DNA of 42,035 bases, from positions 1 to 42,035 of the forward strand of contig DLHP01000008.1 in the NCBI GenBank assembly GCA_002483285.1, in the 5' to 3' direction. Under the pieces are notes generated by a model. That model did not search any database. It saw only the letters and a program-made list of their open reading frames with translations, and had not been told where the DNA came from. Below are positions 6,909 to 14,851 of this stretch, piece after piece; position 1 is the first letter of the stretch; every line of letters begins with the position of its first letter. This DNA comes from Flavobacterium sp. UBA7665 (GTDB lineage Bacteria; Bacteroidota; Bacteroidia; Flavobacteriales; Flavobacteriaceae). A program made the translations under genes and the position numbers.

Positions 6909-8309
6909 ATGAATACCAAATATTTCGACCTCATCAACCAAACGTATTATTTCCCACAGGAAGAATTCACCCTCAATAAAGACAATCTGGAATTCCATAA
7001 GATTGACCTGATGAAACTCGTGGAGCAATACGGTACGCCTTTAAAATTCACCTACCTTCCTGCCATTTCCAACAACATCAAACGCGCCAAAAACTGGTTT
7101 AGGAATGCGATGGAAAAGAACAAGTACGAAGGCAAATATTACTATTGCTATTGTACCAAAAGCTCGCATTTTTCTTATGTGATGAATGAGGCTTTTAAGA
7201 ACAACATCCATATCGAGACTTCGTCGGCCTTTGACATCAATATTGTAGAAAACCTTTTATCGCAAGGCAAAATCACCAAGTCTACTTATGTGATCTGCAA
7301 CGGTTTCAAACGCGACCAATACATTGACAATATAGCGAGGCTCATCAACAATGGGCACAAGAATACCATTCCCATCATTGACAATTATGAGGAGCTCGAT
7401 TTGCTCCAGGCCGAAATCAAAGGGAAATTCAAGATTGGGATCAGGATTGCAGCCGAGGAAGAACCCAAGTTTGAGTTCTACACCTCACGTCTGGGCATCG
7501 GATACAAAAACATCGTAGGGTTTTACCGCAAACAAATCCAGGAAAATCCCAACCTCGAGCTCAAGATGCTGCACTTTTTCATCAATACCGGTATCAACGA
7601 TACCGCTTATTACTGGAACGAGCTCGTGAAATGTATCAAAGTGTATGTGGCCTTGAAACGCGAATGTCCTACCCTTGACGGACTCAACATTGGCGGCGGT
7701 TTCCCGATTAAAAACTCACTGGCTTTCGAGTATGATTACCAGTATATGATTGACGAAATCCTCAACCAAATTAAGATTGCCTGTGATGAGGAAGAAGTAG
7801 AAGTCCCGAATATCTTTACCGAATTTGGCTCGTTTACCGTAGGCGAAAGCGGCGGTGCGATTTACCAGGTCTTGTACCAGAAACAACAGAATGACAGGGA
7901 AGCCTGGAACATGATCGACTCGTCTTTCATCACCACTTTGCCCGACACCTGGGCGATCAATAAGCGTTTTGTCATGCTTGCCGTAAACCGCTGGAACGAT
8001 ACCTATGAAAGGGTTTTACTTGGCGGAATGACCTGCGACAGCGACGATTATTACAACTCCGAGCAAAACATGAACGCGATTTACCTTCCAAAGTACAACC
8101 GTGAAAAACCGTTGTACATTGGTTTTTTCAACACGGGTGCTTACCAGGAAACCATTGGTGGTTACGGCGGCTTGCACCACTGTTTGATTCCGCAGCCCAA
8201 ACACATTTTGATTGATCGGGATGAAAACGGCATTTTGGCCACCGAAGTTTTCTCAGAACAGCAAACTTCAGAAGACGTGCTCAAAATTTTAGGATACCAT
8301 AAACAATAG
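6909..8309 (+). CDS. Arginine decarboxylase-like PLP enzyme (fold type III)
   Basis: Predicted PLP-dependent decarboxylase with an alanine-racemase-like barrel, of the SpeA-related type common in flavobacteria. It would convert arginine to agmatine as the entry to polyamine synthesis. The 466-residue protein is much shorter than E. coli SpeA (about 660). The probable PLP lysine is K84 in YCTKSSHF. GLNIGGGFP is the phosphate-binding glycine turn, and LLGGMTCDSDD holds the cysteine/aspartate that reach the active site from the partner subunit. The deoxyhypusine synthase-like gene follows after 89 nt on the same strand. No agmatinase or agmatine deiminase is present here, so the later steps must be encoded elsewhere. 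Diaminopimelate or ornithine decarboxylation is less likely given the SpeA-like CDSDD motif. Confidence 0.82.
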   Translation: MNTKYFDLINQTYYFPQEEFTLNKDNLEFHKIDLMKLVEQYGTPLKFTYLPAISNNIKRAKNWFRNAMEKNKYEGKYYYCYCTKSSHFSYVMNEAFKNNIHIETSSAFDINIVENLLSQGKITKSTYVICNGFKRDQYIDNIARLINNGHKNTIPIIDNYEELDLLQAEIKGKFKIGIRIAAEEEPKFEFYTSRLGIGYKNIVGFYRKQIQENPNLELKMLHFFINTGINDTAYYWNELVKCIKVYVALKRECPTLDGLNIGGGFPIKNSLAFEYDYQYMIDEILNQIKIACDEEEVEVPNIFTEFGSFTVGESGGAIYQVLYQKQQNDREAWNMIDSSFITTLPDTWAINKRFVMLAVNRWNDTYERVLLGGMTCDSDDYYNSEQNMNAIYLPKYNREKPLYIGFFNTGAYQETIGGYGGLHHCLIPQPKHILIDRDENGILATEVFSEQQTSEDVLKILGYHKQ

Positions 8310-8332
8310 TTAATAATTTTAGGTTGGAGTTT

Positions 8333-8353
8333 AAAGAAAAAAAGTTTTTCTTT
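8333..8353 (+). other. A/T-only hairpin between decarboxylase and DHS-like gene
   Basis: AAAGAAAAA (8333-8341) and TTTTTCTTT (8345-8353) form a perfect 9-bp stem with a 3-nt loop containing only A-T pairs apart from one G-C. It lies in the 89-nt gap inside the probable operon. It may reduce read-through or mark an RNA processing site, but it is weak. Confidence 0.3.
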
Positions 8354-8398
8354 GGACAATAACCCAAATCACAATAATACAAATACAAGCAACTGAAA

Positions 8399-9373
8399 AT
8401 GAGCAAAGGACCAATCAGTCAATTTATAGAAAAGCACTACCTTCACTTCAATGCAGCGGCACTCGTTGATGCTGCCAAAGGATATGAGGAACATTTGCTT
8501 GACAACGGCAAGATGTTAGTTTCGCTTGCCGGAGCGATGAGTACGGCAGAACTCGGAAAATCGTTGGCCGAAATGATCCGCCAGGACAAAGTACACATCA
8601 TTTCGTGTACCGGCGCCAATTTAGAGGAAGACATCATGAACCTCGTGGCGCACAATTCTTATAAAAGGGTTCCCAATTACCGCGACCTAAGCCCACAGGA
8701 AGAATGGGATTTGTTAGAGAACCATTACAATCGCGTAACCGACACCTGCATCCCCGAAGAAGAAGCTTTCAGAAGGTTGCAATCACATTTATTCGATATC
8801 TGGAACAATGCCGATTCTAAAGGCGAGCGTTATTTGCCGCACGAATTTATGTACCAAATGATCAATTCTGGTGTGTTGCAACAATATTATGAAATAGACC
8901 CAAAAGATTCCTGGATGGTGGCCGCAGCCGAGAAAAACCTGCCGATTGTATGTCCGGGTTGGGAAGATTCTACGATGGGTAATATCTTCGCATCGTATTG
9001 CATCAAAGGAACGTTCAAACCAACGACCATGAAAAGCGGCATCGAATATATGATGTGGCTGGCCGATTGGTACACCAAGAACTGCGCAGGAAAAGGCATC
9101 GGCTTTTTCCAAATTGGTGGCGGTATTGCCGGAGATTTCCCCATCTGCGTCGTACCAATGTTGTACCAGGACATGGAAATGCACGATGTACCGTTCTGGA
9201 GTTATTTCTGCCAGATTTCGGATTCTACCACGAGCTACGGATCGTATTCGGGCGCTGTCCCAAATGAGAAAATCACCTGGGGCAAACTAGACATCAAAAC
9301 CCCAAAGTTTATTATAGAATCGGATGCTACGATTGTCGCTCCATTAATTTTTGCTTACCTACTAGATTTATAA
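8399..9373 (+). CDS. Deoxyhypusine synthase-family protein
   Basis: NAD-dependent aminobutyl transferase of the deoxyhypusine synthase family, 324 residues. The C-terminal part shows the family signature: SGAVPNEKITWGK with the catalytic lysine at about residue 296, followed by DATIVAPLIFAYLLDL. The NAD-binding segments include VSLAGAMSTAELG and SCTGANLEEDIM. Bacteria have no eIF5A to modify, so a role in polyamine chemistry is more likely: transfer of the aminobutyl group to putrescine would give homospermidine, reported as a major polyamine of flavobacteria. That substrate is an inference. The gene lies between the arginine decarboxylase and an acidic protein gene that starts 7 nt after its stop, supporting one polyamine operon. 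Confidence 0.87.
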   Translation: MSKGPISQFIEKHYLHFNAAALVDAAKGYEEHLLDNGKMLVSLAGAMSTAELGKSLAEMIRQDKVHIISCTGANLEEDIMNLVAHNSYKRVPNYRDLSPQEEWDLLENHYNRVTDTCIPEEEAFRRLQSHLFDIWNNADSKGERYLPHEFMYQMINSGVLQQYYEIDPKDSWMVAAAEKNLPIVCPGWEDSTMGNIFASYCIKGTFKPTTMKSGIEYMMWLADWYTKNCAGKGIGFFQIGGGIAGDFPICVVPMLYQDMEMHDVPFWSYFCQISDSTTSYGSYSGAVPNEKITWGKLDIKTPKFIIESDATIVAPLIFAYLLDL

Positions 9374-9379
9374 TTAATT

Positions 9380-9802
9380 ATGAAAAGAATTATTGTTGAT
9401 TATTCTAAACTGACCAATGAAATCCTCTCCTTACTTGTGGAGCGGTTTCCTGACGGATATGATGATTCCAACATCATCCGGTTTAGAAATGCGCAGAATG
9501 AATTGATTGAAGCCGTTGAAGTGCGTACCGAAGACACCATTTACCTCGTGAAAGTGAGTACCAAGCTCGCCAGCCGATTGGAGAAATTCGACGAAGACGA
9601 CGACATCGACGACATTGTAGAACCAATCGACACCATCAAAGGCATCGACATTGAAGACGAAGATGCGGTGGATGATGACGAGGAAGAAGTAGACATCACC
9701 AAAGATCCCGGCGGCTCAGACGACGATGTGGATGATGACGACGACGATGATGATGAAGATATCGAAGACCCAATCGACGAGGACGACGAAGAAGAAGAAT
9801 AA
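9380..9802 (+). CDS. Small protein with a long Asp/Glu tail
   Basis: No family assigned. The 140-residue protein has an ordinary N-terminal half (residues 1-70: MKRIIVDYSKLTNEIL, then SNIIRFRNAQNELIEAVEV and a strand-rich stretch to KLASRLEKF). From residue 72 it becomes almost entirely Asp and Glu with a few Ile/Val/Pro, including a run of eight Asp, and ends in four Glu. The tail is expected to be disordered and very strongly negative. There is no signal peptide. It starts 7 nt after the deoxyhypusine synthase-like stop and is followed by a terminator, so it is the last gene of the polyamine unit. A role in binding cations or polyamines is possible but unproven. Confidence 0.75.
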   Translation: MKRIIVDYSKLTNEILSLLVERFPDGYDDSNIIRFRNAQNELIEAVEVRTEDTIYLVKVSTKLASRLEKFDEDDDIDDIVEPIDTIKGIDIEDEDAVDDDEEEVDITKDPGGSDDDVDDDDDDDDEDIEDPIDEDDEEEE

Positions 9803-9808
9803 ACAATC

Positions 9809-9834
9809 AAGGAACTTTCGGGTTCCTTTTTTTA
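9809..9834 (+). terminator. Terminator closing the polyamine unit
   Basis: AAGGAAC (9809-9815) pairs with GTTCCTT (from 9822) across a short loop, followed by a run of T. It begins 7 nt after the stop codon of the acidic protein gene. Confidence 0.85.
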
Positions 9835-9875
9835 TTGGATGCAACTGCGTAATTTAGAACGTCAAATAAACTGCT

Positions 9876-10676
9876 ATGGGCACAGAAAAAAACTACCTCG
9901 AATTGAACAAAAAACTTTGGAACGACAAAGTTGATTTCCACCTGCAATCGGACTTTTACGATATGGACGGATTTTACAACGGCCGTAATTCTTTGATGGA
10001 TATTGAAATGTCTTACCTTAACCATGTAGCCGGTAAGAAAATCCTGCATTTACAATGCCATTTCGGGCAGGACACGATTTCACTATCCAAACTCGGTGCA
10101 ACCGCTACGGGTGTTGACTTTTCAGAAAAGGCCATCCACGCAGCGAAAGACATCGCCACCGCATTGCAAACCAATACCCGATTTCTCTGCTGCGATATTT
10201 ATGATTTGCCCAACCACCTCGACGAGCAGTTCGACATCGTATTCACTTCCTATGGTACGATTGGTTGGCTACCCGACCTCGACAAATGGGGCCAGGTAAT
10301 TTCTAAGTTTTTAAAACCCGGCGGGCAATTCATTTTTGTAGAATTTCATCCCGTGGTTTGGATGTTCGATTACGATTTCAAATCGGTGGCCTACGATTAT
10401 TTCAATACCGATGCGATCATAGAAACCACCGAAGGTACTTATGCTGATAAATCGGCACCCATCAAAAACGTGAACGTCAACTGGAACCATCCAACAAGCG
10501 AGGTAATCAATAGCCTCATCCAAAACGGGTTGAGCATTGAGCGGTTCGACGAATACGATTATTCACCCTATAACTGCTTTAACGGCATGGTTGAATTTGA
10601 ACCGAAAAAATTCAGGATTGCATCACTCGAGAAAAAATTCCCAATGGTATTCGCCTTGATCGCCAAGAAAAAATGA
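9876..10676 (+). CDS. Class I SAM-dependent methyltransferase
   Basis: Cytosolic small-molecule-type methyltransferase, 266 residues; the substrate is unknown. The Rossmann core is visible: motif I is ILHLQCHFGQDTISLSKLG (about residues 56-74, with the usual glycine-rich loop replaced by QCHFGQ), then the acidic motif GVDFSEKAI, CDIYDLP, FDIVFTSYGTIGWL and the strand after the helix LKPGGQFIFVEFHP. A WNH segment (NVNWNHPTSEVI) in the C-terminal half is typical of this subfamily. Its stop overlaps the start of the glycosylase gene (ATGA), so the two are co-translated. A -7-like TAATTTAG lies at 9850-9857. Confidence 0.85.
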   Translation: MGTEKNYLELNKKLWNDKVDFHLQSDFYDMDGFYNGRNSLMDIEMSYLNHVAGKKILHLQCHFGQDTISLSKLGATATGVDFSEKAIHAAKDIATALQTNTRFLCCDIYDLPNHLDEQFDIVFTSYGTIGWLPDLDKWGQVISKFLKPGGQFIFVEFHPVVWMFDYDFKSVAYDYFNTDAIIETTEGTYADKSAPIKNVNVNWNHPTSEVINSLIQNGLSIERFDEYDYSPYNCFNGMVEFEPKKFRIASLEKKFPMVFALIAKKK

Positions 10677-11155
10677 GAATTGCCTCCTTTCCTCCTTTTG
10701 TGAATGCCGATGCCGAAATTTTAATCCTTGGCACAATGCCCGGTGCCATGTCTTTGGCCAAACAGGAATATTATGCGCACCGGCAGAACGTGTTCTGGAA
10801 AATCCTCTATACCATTTTTGGCGACGGGAAAATTCCCGAGATCTTTACCGAAAAGGTAGCCTTTCTCCAGCAAAATAATATCGCGTTGTGGGATGTACTC
10901 GCCCACTGCGAACGCAAAGGCAGCCTCGACTCCAACATCAAAAACCACGAGGAAAATGATATTTTGGGTTTGCTTTCTGAGTATCCGAAAATCAGGAAAA
11001 TCCTTTTCAACGGAAAAGAAAGCCATCGGTTTTTCCAGAAGAAATTCGGCCCTATTGCAGGAATCAGTTTAGAAGTCATGCCGTCGACAAGCCCAGCATA
11101 TACGCTGAAGTTTGAGGAAAAACTCGAAGTTTGGCGTGAAGCGATTGAAAGATAG
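10673..11155 (+). CDS. DNA-deoxyinosine glycosylase (uracil-DNA glycosylase superfamily)
   Basis: Base-excision repair enzyme predicted to remove deaminated bases, most likely hypoxanthine. The 160-residue protein fits the small glycosylase family. It has an N-terminal motif ILILGTMPGAMSLAK followed by YYAHRQNVFWKIL, NNIALWDVLAHCERKGSLD as the central loop, and the C-terminal PSTSPAY that replaces the usual HPSP motif. It overlaps the upstream methyltransferase gene by 4 nt and ends only 11 nt from the convergent DinB gene, with no terminator visible between them. Confidence 0.85.
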   Translation: MRIASFPPFVNADAEILILGTMPGAMSLAKQEYYAHRQNVFWKILYTIFGDGKIPEIFTEKVAFLQQNNIALWDVLAHCERKGSLDSNIKNHEENDILGLLSEYPKIRKILFNGKESHRFFQKKFGPIAGISLEVMPSTSPAYTLKFEEKLEVWREAIER

Positions 11156-11166
11156 CGGTCTTTCCT

Positions 11167-11682
11167 CTAAAGATACCGCTGCTCAAAAACGCCCTGATGG
11201 TGGTTCTGGTGCCCAATAATCACAAATCCCAACGCCCGAACCGACATGGGTTTGCCTGCGGCGATTCCAATCCTAAGAAATTCTTCTGGTGACAGGCTTT
11301 TAAACAAAGATAACGTACTCTGACGCACCACGGCGAGTTCAGTAAGCAAATCCTGGATACTCCTGCGATTGCCATTGGCCTGGATCGCGTAATCGTCTTC
11401 TTCAAAGCTCGCCAATGCCGTTTGGTCGTTTCTCGCAAACCGAAGTGCGCGGTAAGCGAAAATCCGCTCGGCGTCAATGAGGTGTTGCAAAATGTCCTTG
11501 ATGGTCCATTTGCCTTCTGCGTAACGGTAATCGAATTTGTCCATCGGGATGTTTTGCACAAAACGGATGAGTCGGTGTACAGAAATCTCGAGTTCCTCGA
11601 CGAGATCGTTATCGCCTGCTTTTGCAATATAGTTTGCGTACCATGGCGCATACTCTTCCTGGGTCAATTGATTTGCTTTCAT
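11167..11682 (-). CDS. DinB/YfiT-family protein
   Basis: Four-helix-bundle protein of the DinB superfamily, 171 residues, likely a metal-dependent thiol transferase or hydrolase of unknown substrate. The three metal-binding histidines expected in the family can be placed in ILQHLIDAER (first helix) and in GHQNHHQGVFEQRYL near the C-terminus. The W in GKWTIKDIL is also typical. The gene starts 9 nt after the PEP carboxylase stop on the same strand, so it is probably the second gene of that transcript. There is no signal peptide. Confidence 0.85.
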   Translation of the reverse strand: MKANQLTQEEYAPWYANYIAKAGDNDLVEELEISVHRLIRFVQNIPMDKFDYRYAEGKWTIKDILQHLIDAERIFAYRALRFARNDQTALASFEEDDYAIQANGNRRSIQDLLTELAVVRQSTLSLFKSLSPEEFLRIGIAAGKPMSVRALGFVIIGHQNHHQGVFEQRYL

Positions 11683-11691
11683 AGTTTTGAT

Positions 11692-14250
11692 TTAAGCCGA
11701 ATTCCTGCTGGCATTGATGTTGCCAAACAACGAACGCGTTACTATTTTCTTATAGGTTTCAATCAGGTTTTGGTCTGCTCGCTCCGACTGCTCGAGCTCG
11801 CCGATGCGTTGCAAAGCAAACTGTTGGATGACAAGCAACGGCCGTACGATCTTCTCACGCGTGGCCACCGATGCCTTTCCGTCGGGATAATTCTGCATCA
11901 GTTCGTCCTGGCGCGCAATCTTGAGCAACAGTCGCTTGGTTTCAAGATATTCGTCGTAGATGATTTGCCAAAACGCGCCAAATTCGGGGTCGTCTTTCAT
12001 GTAGGCCGTGAGCGGGAAAAAGGATTTGGCCAATGACATCATGCTGTTCTCGAGCAAAGTCCTAAAAAACAACGATGAATCGTACAAGGCCTGCAATTGT
12101 TGCCATTCGCCCGAAGATTCAAAGTGCTTCAACGCAGTGCCCACACCAAAAAATCCGGGTACATTCTGTTTGAGCTGGCTCCAGGAACCCACAAATGGGA
12201 TGGCGCGCAAGTCCGCAAAATTCAGCGTATCCGATTTAGACCGCTTAGACGGACGGCTACCGATATTGGTCTTCGCGTAATAATTGAGCGTGCTCATCTT
12301 CTCGAGGTACGGGATAAATTTGGGATGGTTCTTAAAATCGGTGTATTTGGTATAGCCCAATGTTGCCAAGGCGTCCAGTAGCTTTTTATCATCGCCCGAC
12401 AATACTTTGACTTCATCGGCAAAAACCTGGTTGGTCGCGCCCGCGCTGAGTAAATTCTCAAGGTTGTATCGGCTCGAATCCAGCGTCCCGAGATTGGAAC
12501 TGATGGTCTGTCCTTGTATGGTGATCTGGATTTCGTGGTTTTCTATTGTGGGTCCAAGCGAGGCGTAAAACTTATGGGTCTTGCCTCCACCACGCGCCGG
12601 TGGTCCTCCGCGCCCGTCAAAAAATACCACCTTGATGCCGTGTTTGCGCGATACTTGGGTAATGGTTTCCTTGGCTTTGTAGATGCTCCAGTTGGCCATT
12701 AGGTAACCGCCGTCTTTGGTTCCGTCAGAATAACCGAGCATGACGGTTTGTTGGCCGTTCCTGTTTTCGAGGTGTTGGCGGTAAGCTGGATTGGTGTATA
12801 GCGTTTCCATAATGTTATCGGCCTGTTGCAGGTCGTCGATGACTTCAAACAGCGGCACGATGTCTACCGTTGGATTGTCCCAATCGCAAAGCCGGATCAG
12901 CGCAAAAGTTTCCATGACTTGCAGCGCACTTTCACAATTGCTGATGATGTACCGATTGGCACCTTGCTCGCCGTTTTCGCGTTGGATGGTTTGCATGGCG
13001 TAAATCGATTCGAGTGTGGATTGGGTCAGCCCGCTATAATCGGATGGATTGAGCTTTGCGGTTAATGTGGAAGCGGCCGCTATGCGCTCGTTAGGAGATG
13101 AAGTCAAATACGAGGCAGGAAAAACCGTGGCGAGGTCTTTCACAACGCTATCGTGGATTTTGCTGTTCTGACGGATGTCGAGCGAGGCAAAATAAAATCC
13201 AAACAACCGCACTTTGTTGATGAACTCGTTAATCTCATCCAGATAAAGCGATTGGTGCTCATCGATGACCAAATCCCGGATGGTTTCTAATTGGGCCAGA
13301 AGTTCGGCAAGCGACAGGTACAATGCGCCTTCATAGTAATAGGCCGATCGGTAGATCTTAAGCTCAATTTGAGTGACCAGTTCTTCTACTTTGGTAAAAG
13401 TGAGTTTGCGTTTGAGTTGTCGGATGTCGCGGTAGTAACATTTAAGGATGGAGTTGCGCAAACGGTCGGCCACTTTTAAGGTAATATCGGTGGTTACAAA
13501 CGGGTTGCCGTCGCGGTCTCCGCCGGGCCAGAACCCGAAACTAAAGATAGGATTTACCATGGATTCACCACCAAATACATTCTTTTGCAGGTACGTCACC
13601 ATTTCGCCCGAGGTTTGGTACAATACATTCTCAAGGTACCAGGTCAGGCTCACCGCTTCGTCAAACGGCGTGGGCTTTTCCTTTTTGATAAAGGGCGTTT
13701 TGCCGAGTTGCGACAGCAGTTGACGGATGAGTACGAGGTCATCGTGCCGAACCGCCTCGGTCAAATCGGTGATGATGCCGAGTACCGAACCCGGATAGAA
13801 TTGCGTGGGATGCGCCGTTAAAACCGTACGCACCTTGAACATTTCCAGGAAAGCGTGTAGCGTTGCTATTTTGCCTTGGCTTTCGGCTTTGTCTTTCATG
13901 TCGCGTAGCGAACCTTGTCCTTCGAGGTTGTTGATGATGGGAAATGCTGCGTCTTCTATCGCGTCAAAAAGCACGACTTGTCTTTCAATGTATTGGATGA
14001 AACGGAATAAGAGGTCTATACGTGTGGTTTCGGATGGATTTTCAAGAAATTTGGCAGTGAAGAAATCGACAATCTGTTTTGGGGTTTCCTGTTGCTTGAA
14101 ACCTTTTTCACAGACCTCGGCAAACAACGGCAGCAAAACACCGGTATTGTTGATGGCGTCAAAAGGAAGCGTTAGGAAAAGGCTGTTGTAGAGCTGGTAT
14201 TTTGATAGCACTTCCTGGTTGAAGCGTTCTGTTTTGGTAAGCGTGTACAT
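11692..14250 (-). CDS. ppc: Phosphoenolpyruvate carboxylase
   Basis: Makes oxaloacetate from PEP and bicarbonate to refill the TCA cycle; cytosolic and normally tetrameric. The 852-residue length is near the family norm. The catalytic His is H147 in VLTAHPTQ. GYSDGTKDGGYLMANW carries the PEP-binding segment, FFDGRGGPPARGGG is the glycine/arginine-rich catalytic loop (DGRGG where HGRGG is usual), and LRAIPFVGSWSQ is the FVFSWTQ-like segment. The C-terminus reads NINASRNSA, whereas the family normally ends in (Q/R)NTG with a terminal glycine important for activity. The DinB gene follows after 9 nt. The gene upstream, an Lrp-type regulator, is separated by its own terminator. Confidence 0.95.
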   Translation of the reverse strand: MYTLTKTERFNQEVLSKYQLYNSLFLTLPFDAINNTGVLLPLFAEVCEKGFKQQETPKQIVDFFTAKFLENPSETTRIDLLFRFIQYIERQVVLFDAIEDAAFPIINNLEGQGSLRDMKDKAESQGKIATLHAFLEMFKVRTVLTAHPTQFYPGSVLGIITDLTEAVRHDDLVLIRQLLSQLGKTPFIKKEKPTPFDEAVSLTWYLENVLYQTSGEMVTYLQKNVFGGESMVNPIFSFGFWPGGDRDGNPFVTTDITLKVADRLRNSILKCYYRDIRQLKRKLTFTKVEELVTQIELKIYRSAYYYEGALYLSLAELLAQLETIRDLVIDEHQSLYLDEINEFINKVRLFGFYFASLDIRQNSKIHDSVVKDLATVFPASYLTSSPNERIAAASTLTAKLNPSDYSGLTQSTLESIYAMQTIQRENGEQGANRYIISNCESALQVMETFALIRLCDWDNPTVDIVPLFEVIDDLQQADNIMETLYTNPAYRQHLENRNGQQTVMLGYSDGTKDGGYLMANWSIYKAKETITQVSRKHGIKVVFFDGRGGPPARGGGKTHKFYASLGPTIENHEIQITIQGQTISSNLGTLDSSRYNLENLLSAGATNQVFADEVKVLSGDDKKLLDALATLGYTKYTDFKNHPKFIPYLEKMSTLNYYAKTNIGSRPSKRSKSDTLNFADLRAIPFVGSWSQLKQNVPGFFGVGTALKHFESSGEWQQLQALYDSSLFFRTLLENSMMSLAKSFFPLTAYMKDDPEFGAFWQIIYDEYLETKRLLLKIARQDELMQNYPDGKASVATREKIVRPLLVIQQFALQRIGELEQSERADQNLIETYKKIVTRSLFGNINASRNSA

Positions 14251-14273
14251 GGTACTGAAATTTGGATTAAGTT

Positions 14274-14306
14274 AATAAAAAAACCCCAAGCTTACACTCG
14301 GGGTTC
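14274..14306 (-). terminator. Terminator of the Lrp/AsnC gene
   Basis: On the minus strand GAACCCC pairs with GGGGTT (arms 14300-14306 and 14282-14287), followed by seven T and TTATTAAC. It separates the regulator gene from ppc. Confidence 0.85.
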
Positions 14307-14327
14307 CTATTTTATTTACGAAATCGA

Positions 14328-14807
14328 TTACATATTCTTGAAGATGGTGTGCATCAATCGCTTCTTGTCGTTGATACTTTCTTCTAGTGAAATCATGGTT
14401 TCTGTACGGTAAACACCATCGATGTCGTCAATCATGAAAATGACGTCTTTGGCGTGTTTGGTATCCTTAGCACGGATTTTACAGAAGATGTTGAATTTTC
14501 CGGTGGTAACGTGCGCCACGGTAACAAACGGGATTTCATTGATTCTTTCCAATACGAATTTGGTCTGCGAGGTGTTGTTTAGGAAAACGCCCACGTATGC
14601 AATGAACGAGTAGCCTAATTTTTCATAATCGAGGGTTAATGAAGAACCCATGATGATTCCGGCATCTTCCATTTTCTTAACCCTTACGTGTACGGTTCCA
14701 GCCGAAATCAAAAGCTTTTTAGCAATATCTGTGAAAGGAACCCTGGTGTTATCGATCAACATGTCTAAAATCTGATGATCCACTTCATCTAAACGGAACT
14801 TACTCAT
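14328..14807 (-). CDS. Lrp/AsnC family transcriptional regulator
   Basis: DNA-binding regulator, 159 residues, expected to respond to an amino acid. The N-terminal winged helix-turn-helix (residues 5-60) shows LDEVDHQILDMLIDNTRVPF and the recognition region ISAGTVHVRVKKMEDAGII. The C-terminal RAM ligand-binding domain (about 68-150) includes YSFIAYVGVFL and VTTGKFNIFCKI. The length is typical. The gene is monocistronic, with its own strong terminator 22 nt downstream. Targets are not evident; neighbouring ppc and the M14 peptidase are candidates only by position. Confidence 0.93.
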   Translation of the reverse strand: MSKFRLDEVDHQILDMLIDNTRVPFTDIAKKLLISAGTVHVRVKKMEDAGIIMGSSLTLDYEKLGYSFIAYVGVFLNNTSQTKFVLERINEIPFVTVAHVTTGKFNIFCKIRAKDTKHAKDVIFMIDDIDGVYRTETMISLEESINDKKRLMHTIFKNM

Positions 14808-14851
14808 AAAATGTATTGTTTATTGTGTTTGTCATGTTCAAAAAAAGCCTT

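Noticed and set aside
9541..9810. Serine-rich minus-strand frame
   Set aside because: It is the antisense of the Asp/Glu codons of the acidic protein; no independent signal.
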